From Mixophyes australis (lineage: Eukaryota; Chordata; Amphibia; Anura; Limnodynastidae), in NCBI GenBank assembly GCA_036250195.1, contig JAVHZZ010000002.1, positions 274,664,960 to 274,728,959 on the forward strand: a stretch of 64,000 nt of DNA, written 5' to 3'. Shown here one piece after another: positions 1 through 11,265 of this stretch. The translations under genes were made by a program, and so were the position numbers. The first letter of the stretch is position 1, and the number at the start of each line of letters is the position of its first letter. The notes beneath the pieces are model-generated. The model was not told the DNA's origin. It saw only the letters and a list, made by a program, of their open reading frames with translations, and did not search any database.

Positions 1-229
1 CCGCCTGTCAGTGAGGATACGGACTGGTCCGCAATACCAATTTTGTTTCCTCTGCAGGACTTTGCTCGAGACCAACTTAATGATGCCACTTTGGAACATG
101 CCTTTAAAAGTGTGACTAAATGGGGTAGCGAAAGCCACCCAGCCTGCAGAAGCTATACCATATTTTATTGTTAAAAATAATTTCCTGTATAGAGTTGCTA
201 ATGTACAGGGGGAAAAAGTAGAACAATTA

Positions 230-1190
230 ATGGTTCCTCAGGTCCATGTAACCCTAGTGTTAAAAGCAGCACACACACATGTCTGTGGGGGACACCTAGG
301 GGAGGATAAAACACGGGAACGAGTTCTGCTTAGGTTTTACTGGCCCAGGGTACACATGGCAGTGAAAAAGTTTTGCCGGTCCTGTCCCATTTGTCAAAGA
401 ACCTGTCCCAAACCCATGTACAGGGCACCTCTCATTCCAATACCAATAGTACAAGTTTCCTTTCAACGGATAGCTATGGACCTTGTGGGGCCACTGGAAA
501 AATCCGCACGTGGGCACCAATATATACTAGTGGTGCTTGACTATGCAACCAGGTATCCAGAGGAAATTCCTCTACGAAACATAAAGTCCAGCACCATAGC
601 TAGAGAACTTGTATTGATGTTTACACGTTTGGGAATACCCAAAGAAATTCTCAGAGATCAGGGTACTCCATTCATGTCTAAACTGATGAAGGACATGTGC
701 CAGTTGCTAGGGGTTACAGTGCTTCACACCTCTGTATACCATCCACAAACAGATGGCTTGGTGGAACGCTTTAACCGCACATTAAAGCACATGCTCAGGA
801 AAGCAGTGGCTCAAGAAAAAAAAGATTGGGACACTCTTATTCCCTATTTCATGTTTGCCATCCGTGACGTACCTCAAGCTTCAACAGGGTTTAGTCCCTT
901 TGAGTTATTGTTTGGGAGACAGCCCAGGGGTATCATGTATATGTTAAAAGAAGGGTGGGAGCAGCAAGGTCCTAGAGAGCCAAATCTGGTACAATTTGTG
1001 TCCGAAATGTATGAAAGGCTAGGAAAGATAGGTCCCATTGTTCAGCAACATGTAAAAGAGGCTCAGGAACGACAGAGAAAAAGTTATGATAAAAGTGCTG
1101 TTGTTCGATCTTTCAAGCCTGGGGACAAGGTCCTAGTCCTGGTTCCCATCCAGGAAAGCAAACTTTTCGCCCATTGGCAGGGTCAATACG
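230..1190 (+). pseudogene. Gmr1-like integrase
   Basis: This encodes the integrase that would insert element cDNA into chromosomes. The N-terminal zinc-binding HHCC domain is visible (histidines in HVCGGH, cysteines in CRSCPIC). The catalytic core follows, with aspartates in MDLVGP and LRDQGTPF and the glutamate in LVERFNRTL, spaced as in retroviral-type D,D(35)E integrases. After the core come a basic, charged C-terminal segment and a GDKVLVLVP motif typical of Gypsy integrase tails. The frame is open for about 320 codons but runs into unrelated sequence at about 1190, where the hAT fragment interrupts the tail. The tail resumes at about 1403 (NYRV, then HVNLLKPWH). The true protein start lies upstream and the first ATG shown is not meaningful. 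Because downstream RT has stops, I call it a pseudogene. Confidence 0.85.
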
Positions 1191-1402
1191 GAGGAGGAGA
1201 CAAGGGAGGGAGCCGAAGTACCAGCTGACGTGACCGCGTGACCGCAAGGTAAGTAGTTTCTTTTCTTTTTTTTGCAGGATTTTTTTTTTCCATTAAGAGC
1301 GCTGCCCTCTTGCCACAACCAAAACTCCTTCTGGGCCACATTTACAGGCGTGCTGGGCCGCATGCAGCCCGCGGGCCATGGGTTGGACAACCTGTTCTAG
1401 AG
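1190..1402 (+). mobile_element. hAT (Charlie-like) transposon fragment inside Gmr1 pol
   Basis: From about 1308 to 1394 the sequence matches the end of the element at 29880-30785 (GGGCCGCATG, GCGGGCCATGGGTTGGACAA). It ends in CCTG, immediately followed by TTCTAGAG at 1395-1402, the 8-bp target site also present in the - strand copy. The left terminal repeat and left target duplication are missing. Instead, 1190-1307 is purine-rich and then T-rich sequence that I do not recognise. Confidence 0.7.
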
Positions 1403-2960
1403 GCTGTCAGTCCTGTCAATTACAGAGTCCGCCAGTTAGGTAGGAGAAGGGAGAAGCAATTATACCATGTTAACCTCCTTAAACCTTGGCATGATGAGAA
1501 AACCTCTCCTCAGGTAGTGAGTACTGCCATTGAAAGGTCTGAAGTGCCCATAGAGCCAGCTTTGTCCATTCAGCAGAGACAACAGACTGAAGAAATGATT
1601 CGCCGGAACAGGGATGTCTTCTCTTCCATTCCTGGGCACACTACCTTAATCGAACACAACATTGTCACTGCGCCAGGAGTCATTGTAAAGCAGAAGCCGT
1701 ATCGTATTCCAGAAGCCAGACGGGTGGACGTGAGAAAGGAAGTCGAGAAGATGCTCCAGTTAGATGTGATTGAAGAGTCCACTAGTGAGTGGAATAGTCC
1801 CATTGTGCTTGTTCCGAAACCCAATGGGACAATTAGGTTCTGCAAAGACTTTAGGCGCCTAAACAGTATGTCGCAGTTTGATGCCTATCCGATGCCACGT
1901 GTGGATGAACTAGTGGAAAATCTTGCTGGTAGCAATTAATTAACAACTCTTGATCTAACAAAGGGTTATTGGCAAGTTCCCCTGACTTCCTCGGCCAAGC
2001 CAAAGACTGCATTTTCCACCCCTAATGGTCTCTATCAATATAAAGTCCTACCCTTTGGGTTGCATGGGGCACCTGCCACCTTCCCAAGGGCCATGAATAA
2101 ATTGCTACGACCTCACACAGCTTATGCAGCCGCTTACCTGGACGATATAGGGATTTATACCCCAGACTGGGGATCACATTTAGCCAAAGTTGAGGCGGTC
2201 TTAGCTTCATTAAGGTCAGCAGGGTTAACAGCTAACCCAGAGAAATGTGCCATAGCCATGAGAGAAGCCAAATATTTGGGGTACGTTGTTGGTTGAGGGT
2301 GTGTAAAACCCCAGCTAGACAAAGTGGAGGCAGTCAAAAATTGGGCAAGACCAGAAAAAAAATTACAGTTAAGAACCTTTCTAGGCTTAGTAGGTTACTA
2401 CAGGCGGTTTGTAAGCCACTTCGCCACTAGAGCTGCCCCACTTACGGACATGTTAAAAAAAAGTTGTCCAGATAGATTAACCTGGTCTGATTCTGCAGAA
2501 ACCGCCTAGTCTGATCTTCGGTTAGCTCTTTGTTCCTCCCCAGTTCTACAAGCACCGGATTTTACCCGGAGGTTCTTCCTCCAAACTCATGCTTCTGGTG
2601 TTGGCTTAGGTGCAGTCTTGTCACAGGAGAAGAATGGAATAGAAAATCCTGTCCTGTACCTAAGTCGTAAGTTACTTCCAAGGGAACAAAAATATGCCAC
2701 TGTGGAGAAAGAATATCTCGCCATAAAATGGGCTACAGAAGCTCTGCGCTATTATCTCCTAGGCAGAGAGTTCACCTTAATAACAGATCATGCACCATTG
2801 CGATGGATGCAGAACAACCGGGAGGTAAATGCCAAGGTAACCCGCTGGTTCTTGGCACTACAACCTTTCAAGTTCTCGGTAGAACATAGACCTGGGATTC
2901 TACACAAAAAAGCAGATACGTTGTCCCGAAAATATGCGCTCCTCGCGAAGTCCGCGTCCC
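1403..2960 (+). pseudogene. Gmr1-like reverse transcriptase and RNase H (integrase tail at the front)
   Basis: The first ~30 codons finish the integrase tail. RT follows from about 1570: fingers motif WNSPIVLVPKPNGTIRFC, then DAYPMPRVDELV, LDLTKGYWQVP, and the polymerase box YLDDIGIYT near 2137-2163 (YxDD type). RNase H runs from about 2560 to 2940 with VLSQEKNG, LSRKLLPREQKY and ITDHAPLRW. Its first catalytic aspartate appears lost: the sequence reads LQTHASG where the sister copy has LQTDGSD. Stops occur at about 1937, 2294 and 2507, but the frame never shifts, so decay is mainly by nonsense substitution. It ends a few bases before the polypurine tract and LTR. Confidence 0.85.
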
Positions 2961-2989
2961 CCTACTTGGAGACGCTAGGGGGAGGGATA

Positions 2990-3478
2990 TGTAACAAAGG
3001 GAGGTATTTAGTTGGCAATGTGCAGAGAAAGCATGGAAGTAAAGTAAAACATTTGTGCAGTAATGCTCTTAGATTGATGACTTATGTGTAACAAACAATA
3101 GTTTAAATTTGGTTAATTTACCTGATAGAGAAATCCTTCCTCTCAGCAAACAGACAGGGTGTGTCTTTTAGTACAAACAGAGCCAGTGATGGGGCGTTTC
3201 CTTTTAAAGAGAAAGTGGGTGTGTCACCTGTCCATCAAGCTAAGACTGGGGGATGAGTATCAGGTATAAAAGCTTGTTTGTATCATTTGTGCACGGAGAC
3301 CAACGCTGGGTAAGCTGGCTGGTCCTGAGAGAGAGCTAGTCTATGTATAGCTAGCATTTAGGGTCTCCATAATTGCTGTGAAAGTATACGGTGTCAAGAC
3401 ATTTACCATCCTGACAATAAAGCTACATAAAATGGAAGAAGTTGTTCGCGTGTGCTTCTGCAGTAGCGGGCTCTTGCC

Positions 3479-3481
<3 letters not shown>
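2990..3481 (+). repeat. Gmr1-like 3' LTR (492 bp)
   Basis: It begins TGTAACAAAGG directly after the purine-rich tract GCTAGGGGGAGGGATA and ends CTCTTGCCACA. The - strand copy at 33453-33944 has the same length. A TATA box (TATAAAAG, 3265-3272) and poly(A) signal (AATAAA, 3416-3421) mark the likely U3-R-U5 layout. It abuts a TA microsatellite. Confidence 0.85.
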
Positions 3482-3546
<65 letters not shown>

Positions 3547-3556
3547 TATATATATA
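3482..3556. repeat. TA/CA microsatellite
   Basis: A long run of AT dinucleotides followed by a short CA-rich stretch. The tyrosine-isoleucine frames crossing it are artefacts. Confidence 0.95.
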
Positions 3557-4963
3557 TAAATGGTAGGGGATTTTCCGGCGCTCTAGTACATCGGTGGGTA
3601 TCAGCAAGTGTGGTGAATAAACGTGGCTGCGGTGGAGGGGTATATAAGAGAGGCAGCTCGATGGGTGATGGGCTGATGGATGAGTAGGTTGGGCAATAAT
3701 GTAACAAACGGGGTGATGGCAATACAGTACAGTACAGTACAATACACAGAGTGAACACTTAGACTTATTGATGCTTGATATAATAGGTAGGCAATGCGAA
3801 CAGGCAAATGGGTGTCACTGAGGGGTGCTGCATATGCAATCGTAAAGACTAAGGTTCCAGTCCTGGGGGAGTCACTCCTTGAGAAAGTCCCTATAAGGGA
3901 CGAAACGCGTTGGAGTTTACGCACACATCACCCCATCTGACTGATACTCCTTGCTGAATATCCTGTACCCAGATGTAAGTGCATATATTTCGTATTTAAA
4001 ATAAACCTGTCAGCACTTCACTATGTGAGATCTCTTATTTCGAGCTACTCCCTCCACGCACGCACGGTACGCGCTCATCGGGATCCAGCTGACATAACTT
4101 TCAGTGCTAACACGCACGCCGCCCGCAAAGTCAGGCCTACCTTCCTGACCCACGTTTGACACCAGCGCCCGCTATATGCTGCCACTCTACGGCCGTTGAC
4201 TGCGACTAGACCACGCACAAGACCGCAACTGCCACGGTAGTTTAAGGCGCATACACTACCGTCACAAGGTAATTGCATAAGATCGTTTTACTACATAGAA
4301 GCATTGCTTGGTTATATTGTTACCATCATCGCAGCATATATCGTTGCAACATCCGCTACTCACCACATCTTTGGAGGCAGTTCTGCCCACACAGCCTCAG
4401 TCACTTAGAACTGAAACCACAGCTGTTGGTTACCTCCATCTGTCTGCACGCATTGTTTACAATTCATTACCATTATTTACCACTGTTCATCACTGTATCA
4501 AGCACTGTATCAAGTGTTTATTATTGTTATTACTGTTTTCATTGCATTTACCTCGGTGAAACTGTATCATACTGTAACCATCACCACAACATGTAACATT
4601 GAAACTTCCTCTCCATATCTCCGCGAAGGCACTTTTGCCTATACAGCCTCAGTCCCCCAGGACTGGAACCTTAGTCTTTACGATTGCATATGCAGCACCC
4701 CTCAGTGACACCCATTTGCCTGTTCGCATTGCCTACCTATTATATCAAGCATCACTAAGTGTTCACTCTGTGTATTGTACTGTACTGTACTGTATTGCCA
4801 TCACCCCGTTTGTTACATCATTGCCCAACCTACTCATCAATCAGCCCATCACCCATCGAGCTGCCTCTCTTATATACCCCTCCACCGCAGCCACGTTTAT
4901 TCACCACACTTGCTGATACCCACCGATGTACTAGAGCGCCGGAAAATCCCCTACCATTTAGCT
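3557..4963. mobile_element. Inverted-repeat element with ~317-bp arms, Penelope-like in its non-coding motifs
   Basis: 3557-3873 is nearly identical to the reverse complement of 4646-4963, with only a few substitutions and one small indel by eye. Both arms carry the TATA-like motif TATATAAGAG and a GTACA microrepeat. The ~770-bp centre contains GACGAAACGCGTTGG, a motif I associate with Penelope-like element terminal repeats, and no convincing coding sequence. The assignment to Penelope-like elements is inference; the inverted repeat is directly visible. Confidence 0.6.
3878..3915 (+). ncRNA. Degenerate hammerhead-ribozyme-like core
   Basis: The segment reads CTTGAGA, a perfect 5-bp stem (GTCCC / GGGAC, loop TATAA, 3887-3901), then GAAAC and GCG. 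A hammerhead needs CUGAUGA, stem II and GAAA; here the first box is altered, so catalysis is unlikely. Hammerhead motifs are known from Penelope-like elements. Confidence 0.35.
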
Positions 4964-5041
4964 GTCCATAGGAGTCCGGTTTACTCCTTTCCTGGCTGCT
5001 CGTACACCGCAGTTGCCCCAGTGCACACACCTCCCCCTACT

Positions 5042-5043
5042 TC

Positions 5044-5098
<55 letters not shown>
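5042..5098. repeat. TA microsatellite
   Basis: A run of about 25 TA dinucleotides. It mirrors the tract at 3482-3540 in the palindromic arrangement. Confidence 0.95.
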
Positions 5099-5099
<1 letters not shown>

Positions 5100-5346
5100 T
5101 GTGGCAAGAGCTCGCTACTGCTGAAGCACACGCGTACAACTTCTTCTTTTTATGCAGCTTTATTGTCAGGATGGTTAAAATATATTTGACGGCGTATGAC
5201 TTTCACAGCAATTATGGAGACCCTAAACACTAGCTAGACATAGACCAGCTCTCTCAAGACCAGCCAGCTTCCCTAGCGTTGGTCTCAGTGAACAAATGAC
5301 ACAAGCAAGCTTTTATACATGATACTCCTCCCCCAGCGTTAGCTTG
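5100..5346 (-). repeat. Gmr1-like LTR fragment
   Basis: Reading the - strand, the sequence runs from inside U3 (GCTAACGCTGGGGGAGGAG) to the LTR end TCTTGCCACA. It matches 3236-3481 and 33453-33696. It is cut at 5346/5347, where the ERV LTR starts. Confidence 0.85.
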
Positions 5347-6211
5347 ATTAAAGTAATTTTATCGTTTTCAACTAAGCATTGCCCAAGCGATTGTATTGTG
5401 TGGTTCCGAAGCACAAGCAATTTATTTAGCAAAAGCAATTTGTTTAGCAGTTCAATAAATAAGTACAATACAATACAATATAGCCGATACATGATACCTA
5501 TTAAAGATCTTACATTAAATCAGGAAAGTATAAAATACTGAATACATTACATCTTCCTTATAAGTTTCATTCAGGTTCAATGACTGCAGCCCATTTCCAG
5601 TTTCCAAAAGAGAGAGAGAGAACAAAAGCCAGTATGCTTGCATATACTTGTCCAGCTAACCTTTAGTAAGTTCTTCATTGGTCCGGGGGTTAATGGCATT
5701 CCAGTTCCTTGCAAATCATAGGTCAGTTCATTTGATCCTTACAGAGGGTGAGTAGAACATCCCCCACCCTATTGTTCCCATGATTTGACTCTGAATGACC
5801 AGTTCAAACTGACCCACATAAATGTATTTAAGAGCATTAATCTCATATTGCTTGTATCTTGCGATCGCTAGATGCGATCGCTATTCCGTCCACACTGGGT
5901 TAATGCTGGTGAAATAAGCTTTAATATGAGACCAAACTCTATCTTTTAAAACACCTGAACCATAAAAACCTTTACTACAGTATTATATATAAATATACAA
6001 TCTAATACATTTTACTAATAAATGAATGTGGATTGGAACCTTTAATAAATATGAAATATATAAAATAACCAGATGTTGTAGTGCGAGTGTGTGCGTATTT
6101 TACCGCGTAATAGCGCCATGCCCCGTGTAGCGTGGCATGGTGAGTGCAATCGCACAATAAAACAATATTAACCAATATACTTTTCGTTCATCCAATTATA
6201 CGACTTCGACA
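5347..6211 (-). repeat. ERV LTR, 3' copy (about 865 bp)
   Basis: On the - strand it begins TGTCGAAGTCGTATAATTGG and ends TTACTTTAAT. The family recurs at 18714-19538, 19873-19936, 54501-55363 and 63248 onward. It contains GCGATCGC twice (about 5862 and 5876) and the conserved AATAAAT stretch near 5455. The internal side has a purine-rich AAAGGGTAGAAC before TGTCGAAG, as expected of a polypurine tract. Confidence 0.8.
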
Positions 6212-7340
6212 GTTCTACCCTTTGATAGTATAATAAACTATCACCTTAAAGATGTTATATGCAGGATCTCAGTACCACGTTTCATTGCTCTGTAATGTAA
6301 GTGCCCCTTGGTGTATGACCACGCTGTCTGTGGATCTAAACAAGTTATCACAATAGAGAGTCTTAATCCTCGAAACAATTTTTTCTTTTGCTATAGACCG
6401 TATACCTCTAGAGCTTTGAGATATCCTTTTTGTCTGCCCTTCAAGGGTACATTAAAACATGTAATACATTATTTGGAAAGGTACAGAGTACAATAGAACA
6501 TGTATCAACAATACAGAATTCTCTACTACAGTTCTTCAAGTTTAACAGGTTCATCCGTCCAACGCATGACTTTAAGCTCAGAGTACATTTAACACTTCAT
6601 GTTCATCAATAACATCATCCTATGTCTATCAATAATGTCGTATACAATCTCCTTCAGCTTGCGTTAATATACACACTTCTAATAATGTCATCAGTTCTTT
6701 TCATCAACACTTGTGGGCGGGCTATTGTCTGTTCGTTCTTCCCAGTCTCCCAATACTCAGGTTTCTTTGTACATGTAACAGTGATAGGCTTGCAAAATAT
6801 TGGGAGACTCCAGACTAAGGGACCTAGGTGTTGTACTTTTCCCCTAGTGACCTCCCACCCATAATTTAGGTACCTCAAGAATATTTAGTGGAAAGAGAAC
6901 TAATCCTACTTGATATAATCATTGAGGCACATGAGAGCACGCCCAGCACTTTGTTTGGTCTAGAACCTTACCCTCCCAAGAATGATAATCATTCTCAAGG
7001 ATGCCTGCTCAAGTCCGAATATTACTGGATTGGCATCGCTGGGTGTACCTCTTTTTAACTATGGGGTCGCCGCACTTACGGACGTAATGCTACTCAGACA
7101 ATAGCCCCTCGCACTTTCTCCAAGCTCCAAGGTTTCCAAATTTTCCTTTACCCCTGAATTGAATAGAGTAATTGGCTGGACCGATTATGCTACTAACTTC
7201 TCCTTCATCCCCAATACCTCATTATCATTACCTGAACCAGCCTCTGTCACTTGCGAATAATCAAAAGAATTGACCGTCCTGAGAAGAGAATGAAATGAGA
7301 GAACATAAAACAGGAAAAACTACAACTTCATGCTGGACAA
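6212..7340 (-). pseudogene. ERV 3' internal region, decayed (possible env/3' end)
   Basis: It is placed in the ERV because 6212-6560 matches 19539-19873, which is likewise attached to the start of an LTR. Short open stretches on the - strand (for example 6878-6654, with several cysteines) would be in env position in a simple retrovirus. I cannot identify an envelope motif, so that reading is only positional. Many stops in all frames. Confidence 0.4.
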
Positions 7341-7779
7341 CTGTCTTACCCTTTGGCTCAGGTGCTACTAACTGCATTCGAGGCATTCCAGAACAGACTC
7401 ATGAGTGCCCTTGGACCCTTCTCCGAGTGTTGGCCCCTCTGCAGTGGGTGGAATGGTCCAGTGGTACTGCAATATTACAAAGTTCACACATTCTGCAGTA
7501 TCAGTCCAGTGGTGCTGTGTCCTGTGCTCTGTCCTTCTGAGTTCAGTGGCGCTGCTGGGTCCTGTGCTGTGTCCTGTTCAGTCCAGTGGTGCTGTGTCCT
7601 GTGCTCTGTGCTTCTAAGGGCATAGTTATTTCCCCATTATTCCCAAGTGTTTAAAAAATTAAAAAAAACTTATAAAAAAAAAAAATTAAAAACAAAATTA
7701 TTTATAACAAAATTTGCAAAACCAATCCAGCAGTATAAGTCCATTGGTACTGCAATATTACCAAGTTCACACATTCTGC

Positions 7780-10768
7780 AGTATCTTGTGCTACATCTAA
7801 TAGAGACCAAAAATTTGAAGGATAAAGTAGGGAAAGATCAAGACCCACTTCCTCCTAATGCTGAAGCTGCTGCCACTAGTCATGACATAGACGATGAAAT
7901 GCCATCAACGTCGTCTTCCAAGCCCGATGCCCAATCTCCTAGTACAGGGCATGTAAAATCCAAAAAGCCCAAGTTAAGTAAAAGTAGCAAAAAGAGAAAC
8001 TTTAAATCATCTGCGGAGAAACGTAAAGTTGCCGATATGCCATTTACGACACGGAGTGGTAAGGAACGACTTAGGCCCTGGCCCGTGTTCATGACTAGTG
8101 GTTCAGCTTCACCCAAGGATCTTAGCCCTCCTCCTCCTCCCCCCCTACAAAAATTTGAAGAGAGTTATGCTGTCAGCAACAAAACAGCAAACAACTCTGC
8201 CTTCTAAAGAGAAATTATCACAAATCCCCAAGGCAAGTCCAAGGGTGTTGGTGGTTGTCAAGCCTGACCTTCCCATCACTGTACAGGAAGAGGTGGCTCG
8301 GGAGGAGACTATTGATTATGTAGCTGGCGCTGTGGAGGAACTTGATGATGAGGATGGTGATGTGGTTATTGAAAATGAGGCACCAGGGGGGGAAACAGCT
8401 GATGAAAAAGCCCATCGTCATGCCTGGTCAGAAGACCAAAAAATGCACCTCTTCGGTCTGGAGTTATTTTTATCCAAATCCGGACAACCAATATATGGCC
8501 ATATGTAGCTTTTGTAAAGCTCAAATAAGCAGGGGTAAGGATCTTGCCCACCTAGGGACATCCTCCCTTATACGTCACCTGAATAACCTTCATAGTTCAG
8601 TGGTTAGTTCAGGAACTGGGGCTAGGACCGTCATCGGTACAGGGACACCTAAATCCCGTGGTCCAGTTGGATACACACCAGCAACACCCTCCTCGTCAAC
8701 TTCCTCCACGATCTCCATCAGATTCAGTCAGCAGCCAGACTGAGTCCTCTTCAATACGGGATTCATCCGAGGAATCCTGCATTGGTACGCCTACTACTGC
8801 CACTGCTGCTGTTGCTGCTGTTAGTCGGTCAGATTCCCAGAGGGGAAGTCGTAAGACCGCTAAGTCTTTCACAAAACAATTGACCGTCCAACAGTCGTTT
8901 GCCATGACCACAAAATACGATAGTAGTCACCCTATTGCAAAGCGTATAACTGCGGCTGTAACTGCAATGTTGGTGTTAGACGTGCGCCCGGTGTCCGCCA
9001 TCAGTGGAGTGGGATTTAGAGGGTTGATGGAGGTATTGTGTCCCCGGTACCAAATCCCGTCGAGATTCCACTTCACTAGGCAGGCGATACCAAAAATGTA
9101 CAGAGAAGTACGATCAAGTGTCCTCAGTGTTTTAAAAAATGCGGTTGTACCCACTGTCCACTTAACCACGGACATGTGGACAAGAGGTTCTGGGCAAACG
9201 AAGGACTATATGACTGTGACAGCCCACTGGGTAGATGCATCCCCTTCCGCAGCAACAGCAACAGCTGCATCAGTAGCAGCATGTACAAAATGGCTGCTCG
9301 TGCAAAAGCAGGCAACATTGTGTATTACAGGCTTTAATAAGAGGCACAACGCTGACAACATATTAGAGAAACTGAGGGAAATTATCTCCCAGTGGCTTAC
9401 CCTACTTAGACTCTCATGGGGATTTGTGGTGTCAGACAATGCCAGTAACATTGTGCGGGCATTAAATATGGGCAATTTCCAGCACCTCCCATGTTTTGCC
9501 CACACCATTAATTTGGTGGTGCAGCATTACCTCAAGAGTGACAGGGGTGTGCAGGAGATGCTTGCGGTGGCGCGCAAAATTGCTGGACACTTTCGGCATT
9601 CAGCCAGTGCCTACCGCAGACTAGAGGCACATCAAAAAACCTTGAACCTGCCCTGCCATCACCTCAAACAAGAGGTTGTGACGCTCTGGAACTCCACCCT
9701 CTATATGCTGCAGAGGATGGAGGAGCAGCAAAAGGCCATTCAGGCCTACACAGCCACCTACGACATAGGCAAAGGAGTGGGGATGCGCCTGAGTCAAGCG
9801 CAGTGGAGACTGATTTCCGTGTTGTGCAAGGTTCTCCAGCCGTTTGAACTTGCCACACGAGAAGTCAGTTCCGACACTGCCAGCTTGAGTCAGGTCATTC
9901 CCCTGATCAGGCTGTTGCAGAAGCAGCTAGAGAAAGTGAGGGAGGAGCTGGTAAACCATTGCGATAACACCAAGCATGTAGCTCTTGTGGATGTAGCCCT
10001 TCGTACGCTTTGCCAGGATCCGAGGGTGGTCACTCTTTTAAAGTCAGAGGAATACATTCTGGCCACCGTGCTCGATCCTCAGTTTAAAGCGTATGTTGTG
10101 TCTCTGTTTCCGGTGGACACAAGTCTACAGCGGTGCAAAGACCTGCTGGTCAGGAGATTGTCCTCTGAAGAGGACCGTGACATGCCAACAGCTCCACCCT
10201 CATTTTCTTCCACATCTATGGCTGCAAGGAAAAAGCTCAGTTTTCCTAAAAGAGCCGCTGGCGGGGATGCTGATAACATCTGGTCCGGACTGAAGGACCT
10301 GCCAACCATTGCAGACATGTCTACTGTCGCTGCATTGGATGCTGTCACAATAGAAAAAATGGTGGAGGATTATTTTGCTGACACCATCCAAATAGACATG
10401 TCAGACAGTCCATATTGTTACTGGCAGGAAAAAAAGGCAGTTTGGAAGCCCCTGTACAAACTGGCTCTATTTTACCTAGTTGTCCCCCCTCCAGTGTGTA
10501 CTCGGAAAGAGTTTTTAGTGCAGCGGGGAACCTGGTCAGTGAGCGCCGAAGGAGGTTGCTTCCTCACAACGTTGAAAAAATAATGTTTATAAAAATGAAT
10601 AATCAATTCCTCAATGAAGGACAGCACTGCCCTCCAGATACTACAGAGGGACCTGTGGTTGTGGAGTCTAGCGGGGACGAATTGATAATGTGTGAGGAGG
10701 AGGAAGTACACACTGTAGGGGGAGAGGAATCAGAGGTTGAGGATGAGGACGACATCTTTCCTCAGTAG
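7780..10768 (+). pseudogene. hAT transposase (ZBED-like), frameshifted
   Basis: Cut-and-paste transposase in five pieces across three frames. An acidic/serine-rich N-terminus (about 7780-8207) leads to a glutamate-rich linker (8200-8450). A BED zinc finger follows at 8504-8593, with cysteine codons at 8504 and 8513 and histidines at 8576 and 8591. The main RNase H-like domain is open from 8658 to about 10470, with candidate catalytic aspartates in LTTDMWTRG (codon 9171) and VVSDNASNIVRA (about 9435), then CFAHTINLVVQ. The hAT C-terminal dimerisation motif SVYSERVFSAAGNLVSERR is in another frame after about 10470. An acidic tail ends at 10768. Frameshifts near 8200, 8450, 8700 and 10480 make it non-functional. 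It resembles vertebrate ZBED-type hAT proteins; the clade is inferred. Confidence 0.85.
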
Positions 10769-10831
10769 AGCCTGTTTAGTTTGTACAGGGAGAGATGAAT
10801 TGTTTTTTTGGTGTGGGGGCCCAAACAAACC

Positions 10832-10885
10832 AATCATTTCAGCCACAGTTGTTTGGTAGGCCCTGTCGCTGAAATGATTGGTTTG
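10832..10885 (+). other. Hairpin in hAT 3' UTR
   Basis: AACAAACCAATCATTTCAGC pairs with GCTGAAATGATTGGTTTGTT, about 20 bp on each side of a loop of roughly 20-30 bases. It lies just after the transposase stop codon. Confidence 0.75.
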
Positions 10886-11265
10886 TTATAGTGTGCATGT
10901 CCTATTTCAACAACATAAGGGTGGGTGGGAGGGCCCAAGGACAATTCCATCTTGCAACTCTTTTTTTGGCATTATGTGACCATTCAACAGTCATTTGCCA
11001 TGTTCAAAAAGTAAAACAAAATGTCAACAAATTCAAAAAATTAATCAAAAGTAAAATGCCCTGTCATTATTTAAAACAAGAGGTATTGACATGCTAGAAT
11101 TACTGTAGTGTTTATATGTTATAAACACTACACTTGGAAGTTGGAGGAGGTATTGTGGCCCCGATACCAAATTTAGTCCCGGGGCAACTCCACTATGCAG
11201 TCCAGATAGAGGTGTATCAGATATTAAACAACGTTGACTGTTGCTGCAAAATTTTTAAATAATAT

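Larger units (their letters stand above)
1..3481 (+). mobile_element. Gmr1-like Ty3/Gypsy LTR retrotransposon, 5'-truncated by the window edge
   Basis: The domains run spacer, integrase, RT, RNase H, polypurine tract, 3' LTR. Integrase upstream of RT is the Copia-like order, but the RT and RNase H sequences are clearly Gypsy-type. This combination defines the Gmr1-like group, first described from Atlantic cod. All pol pieces lie in one frame, broken by in-frame stops near 1226, 1937, 2294 and 2507 and by a hAT fragment at about 1190-1394. Opposite-strand homology to the second copy at 28279-33944 confirms the family. Gag, protease and the 5' LTR lie outside the window. Confidence 0.88.

Noticed and set aside
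3378..3758. Frames rich in alternating Tyr and Ile
   Set aside because: They are translations of a TA microsatellite.
4273..5233. Several 80-150 codon frames on the + strand
   Set aside because: They are mirrored on the other strand by the inverted arms and have no domain; likely non-coding element sequence.
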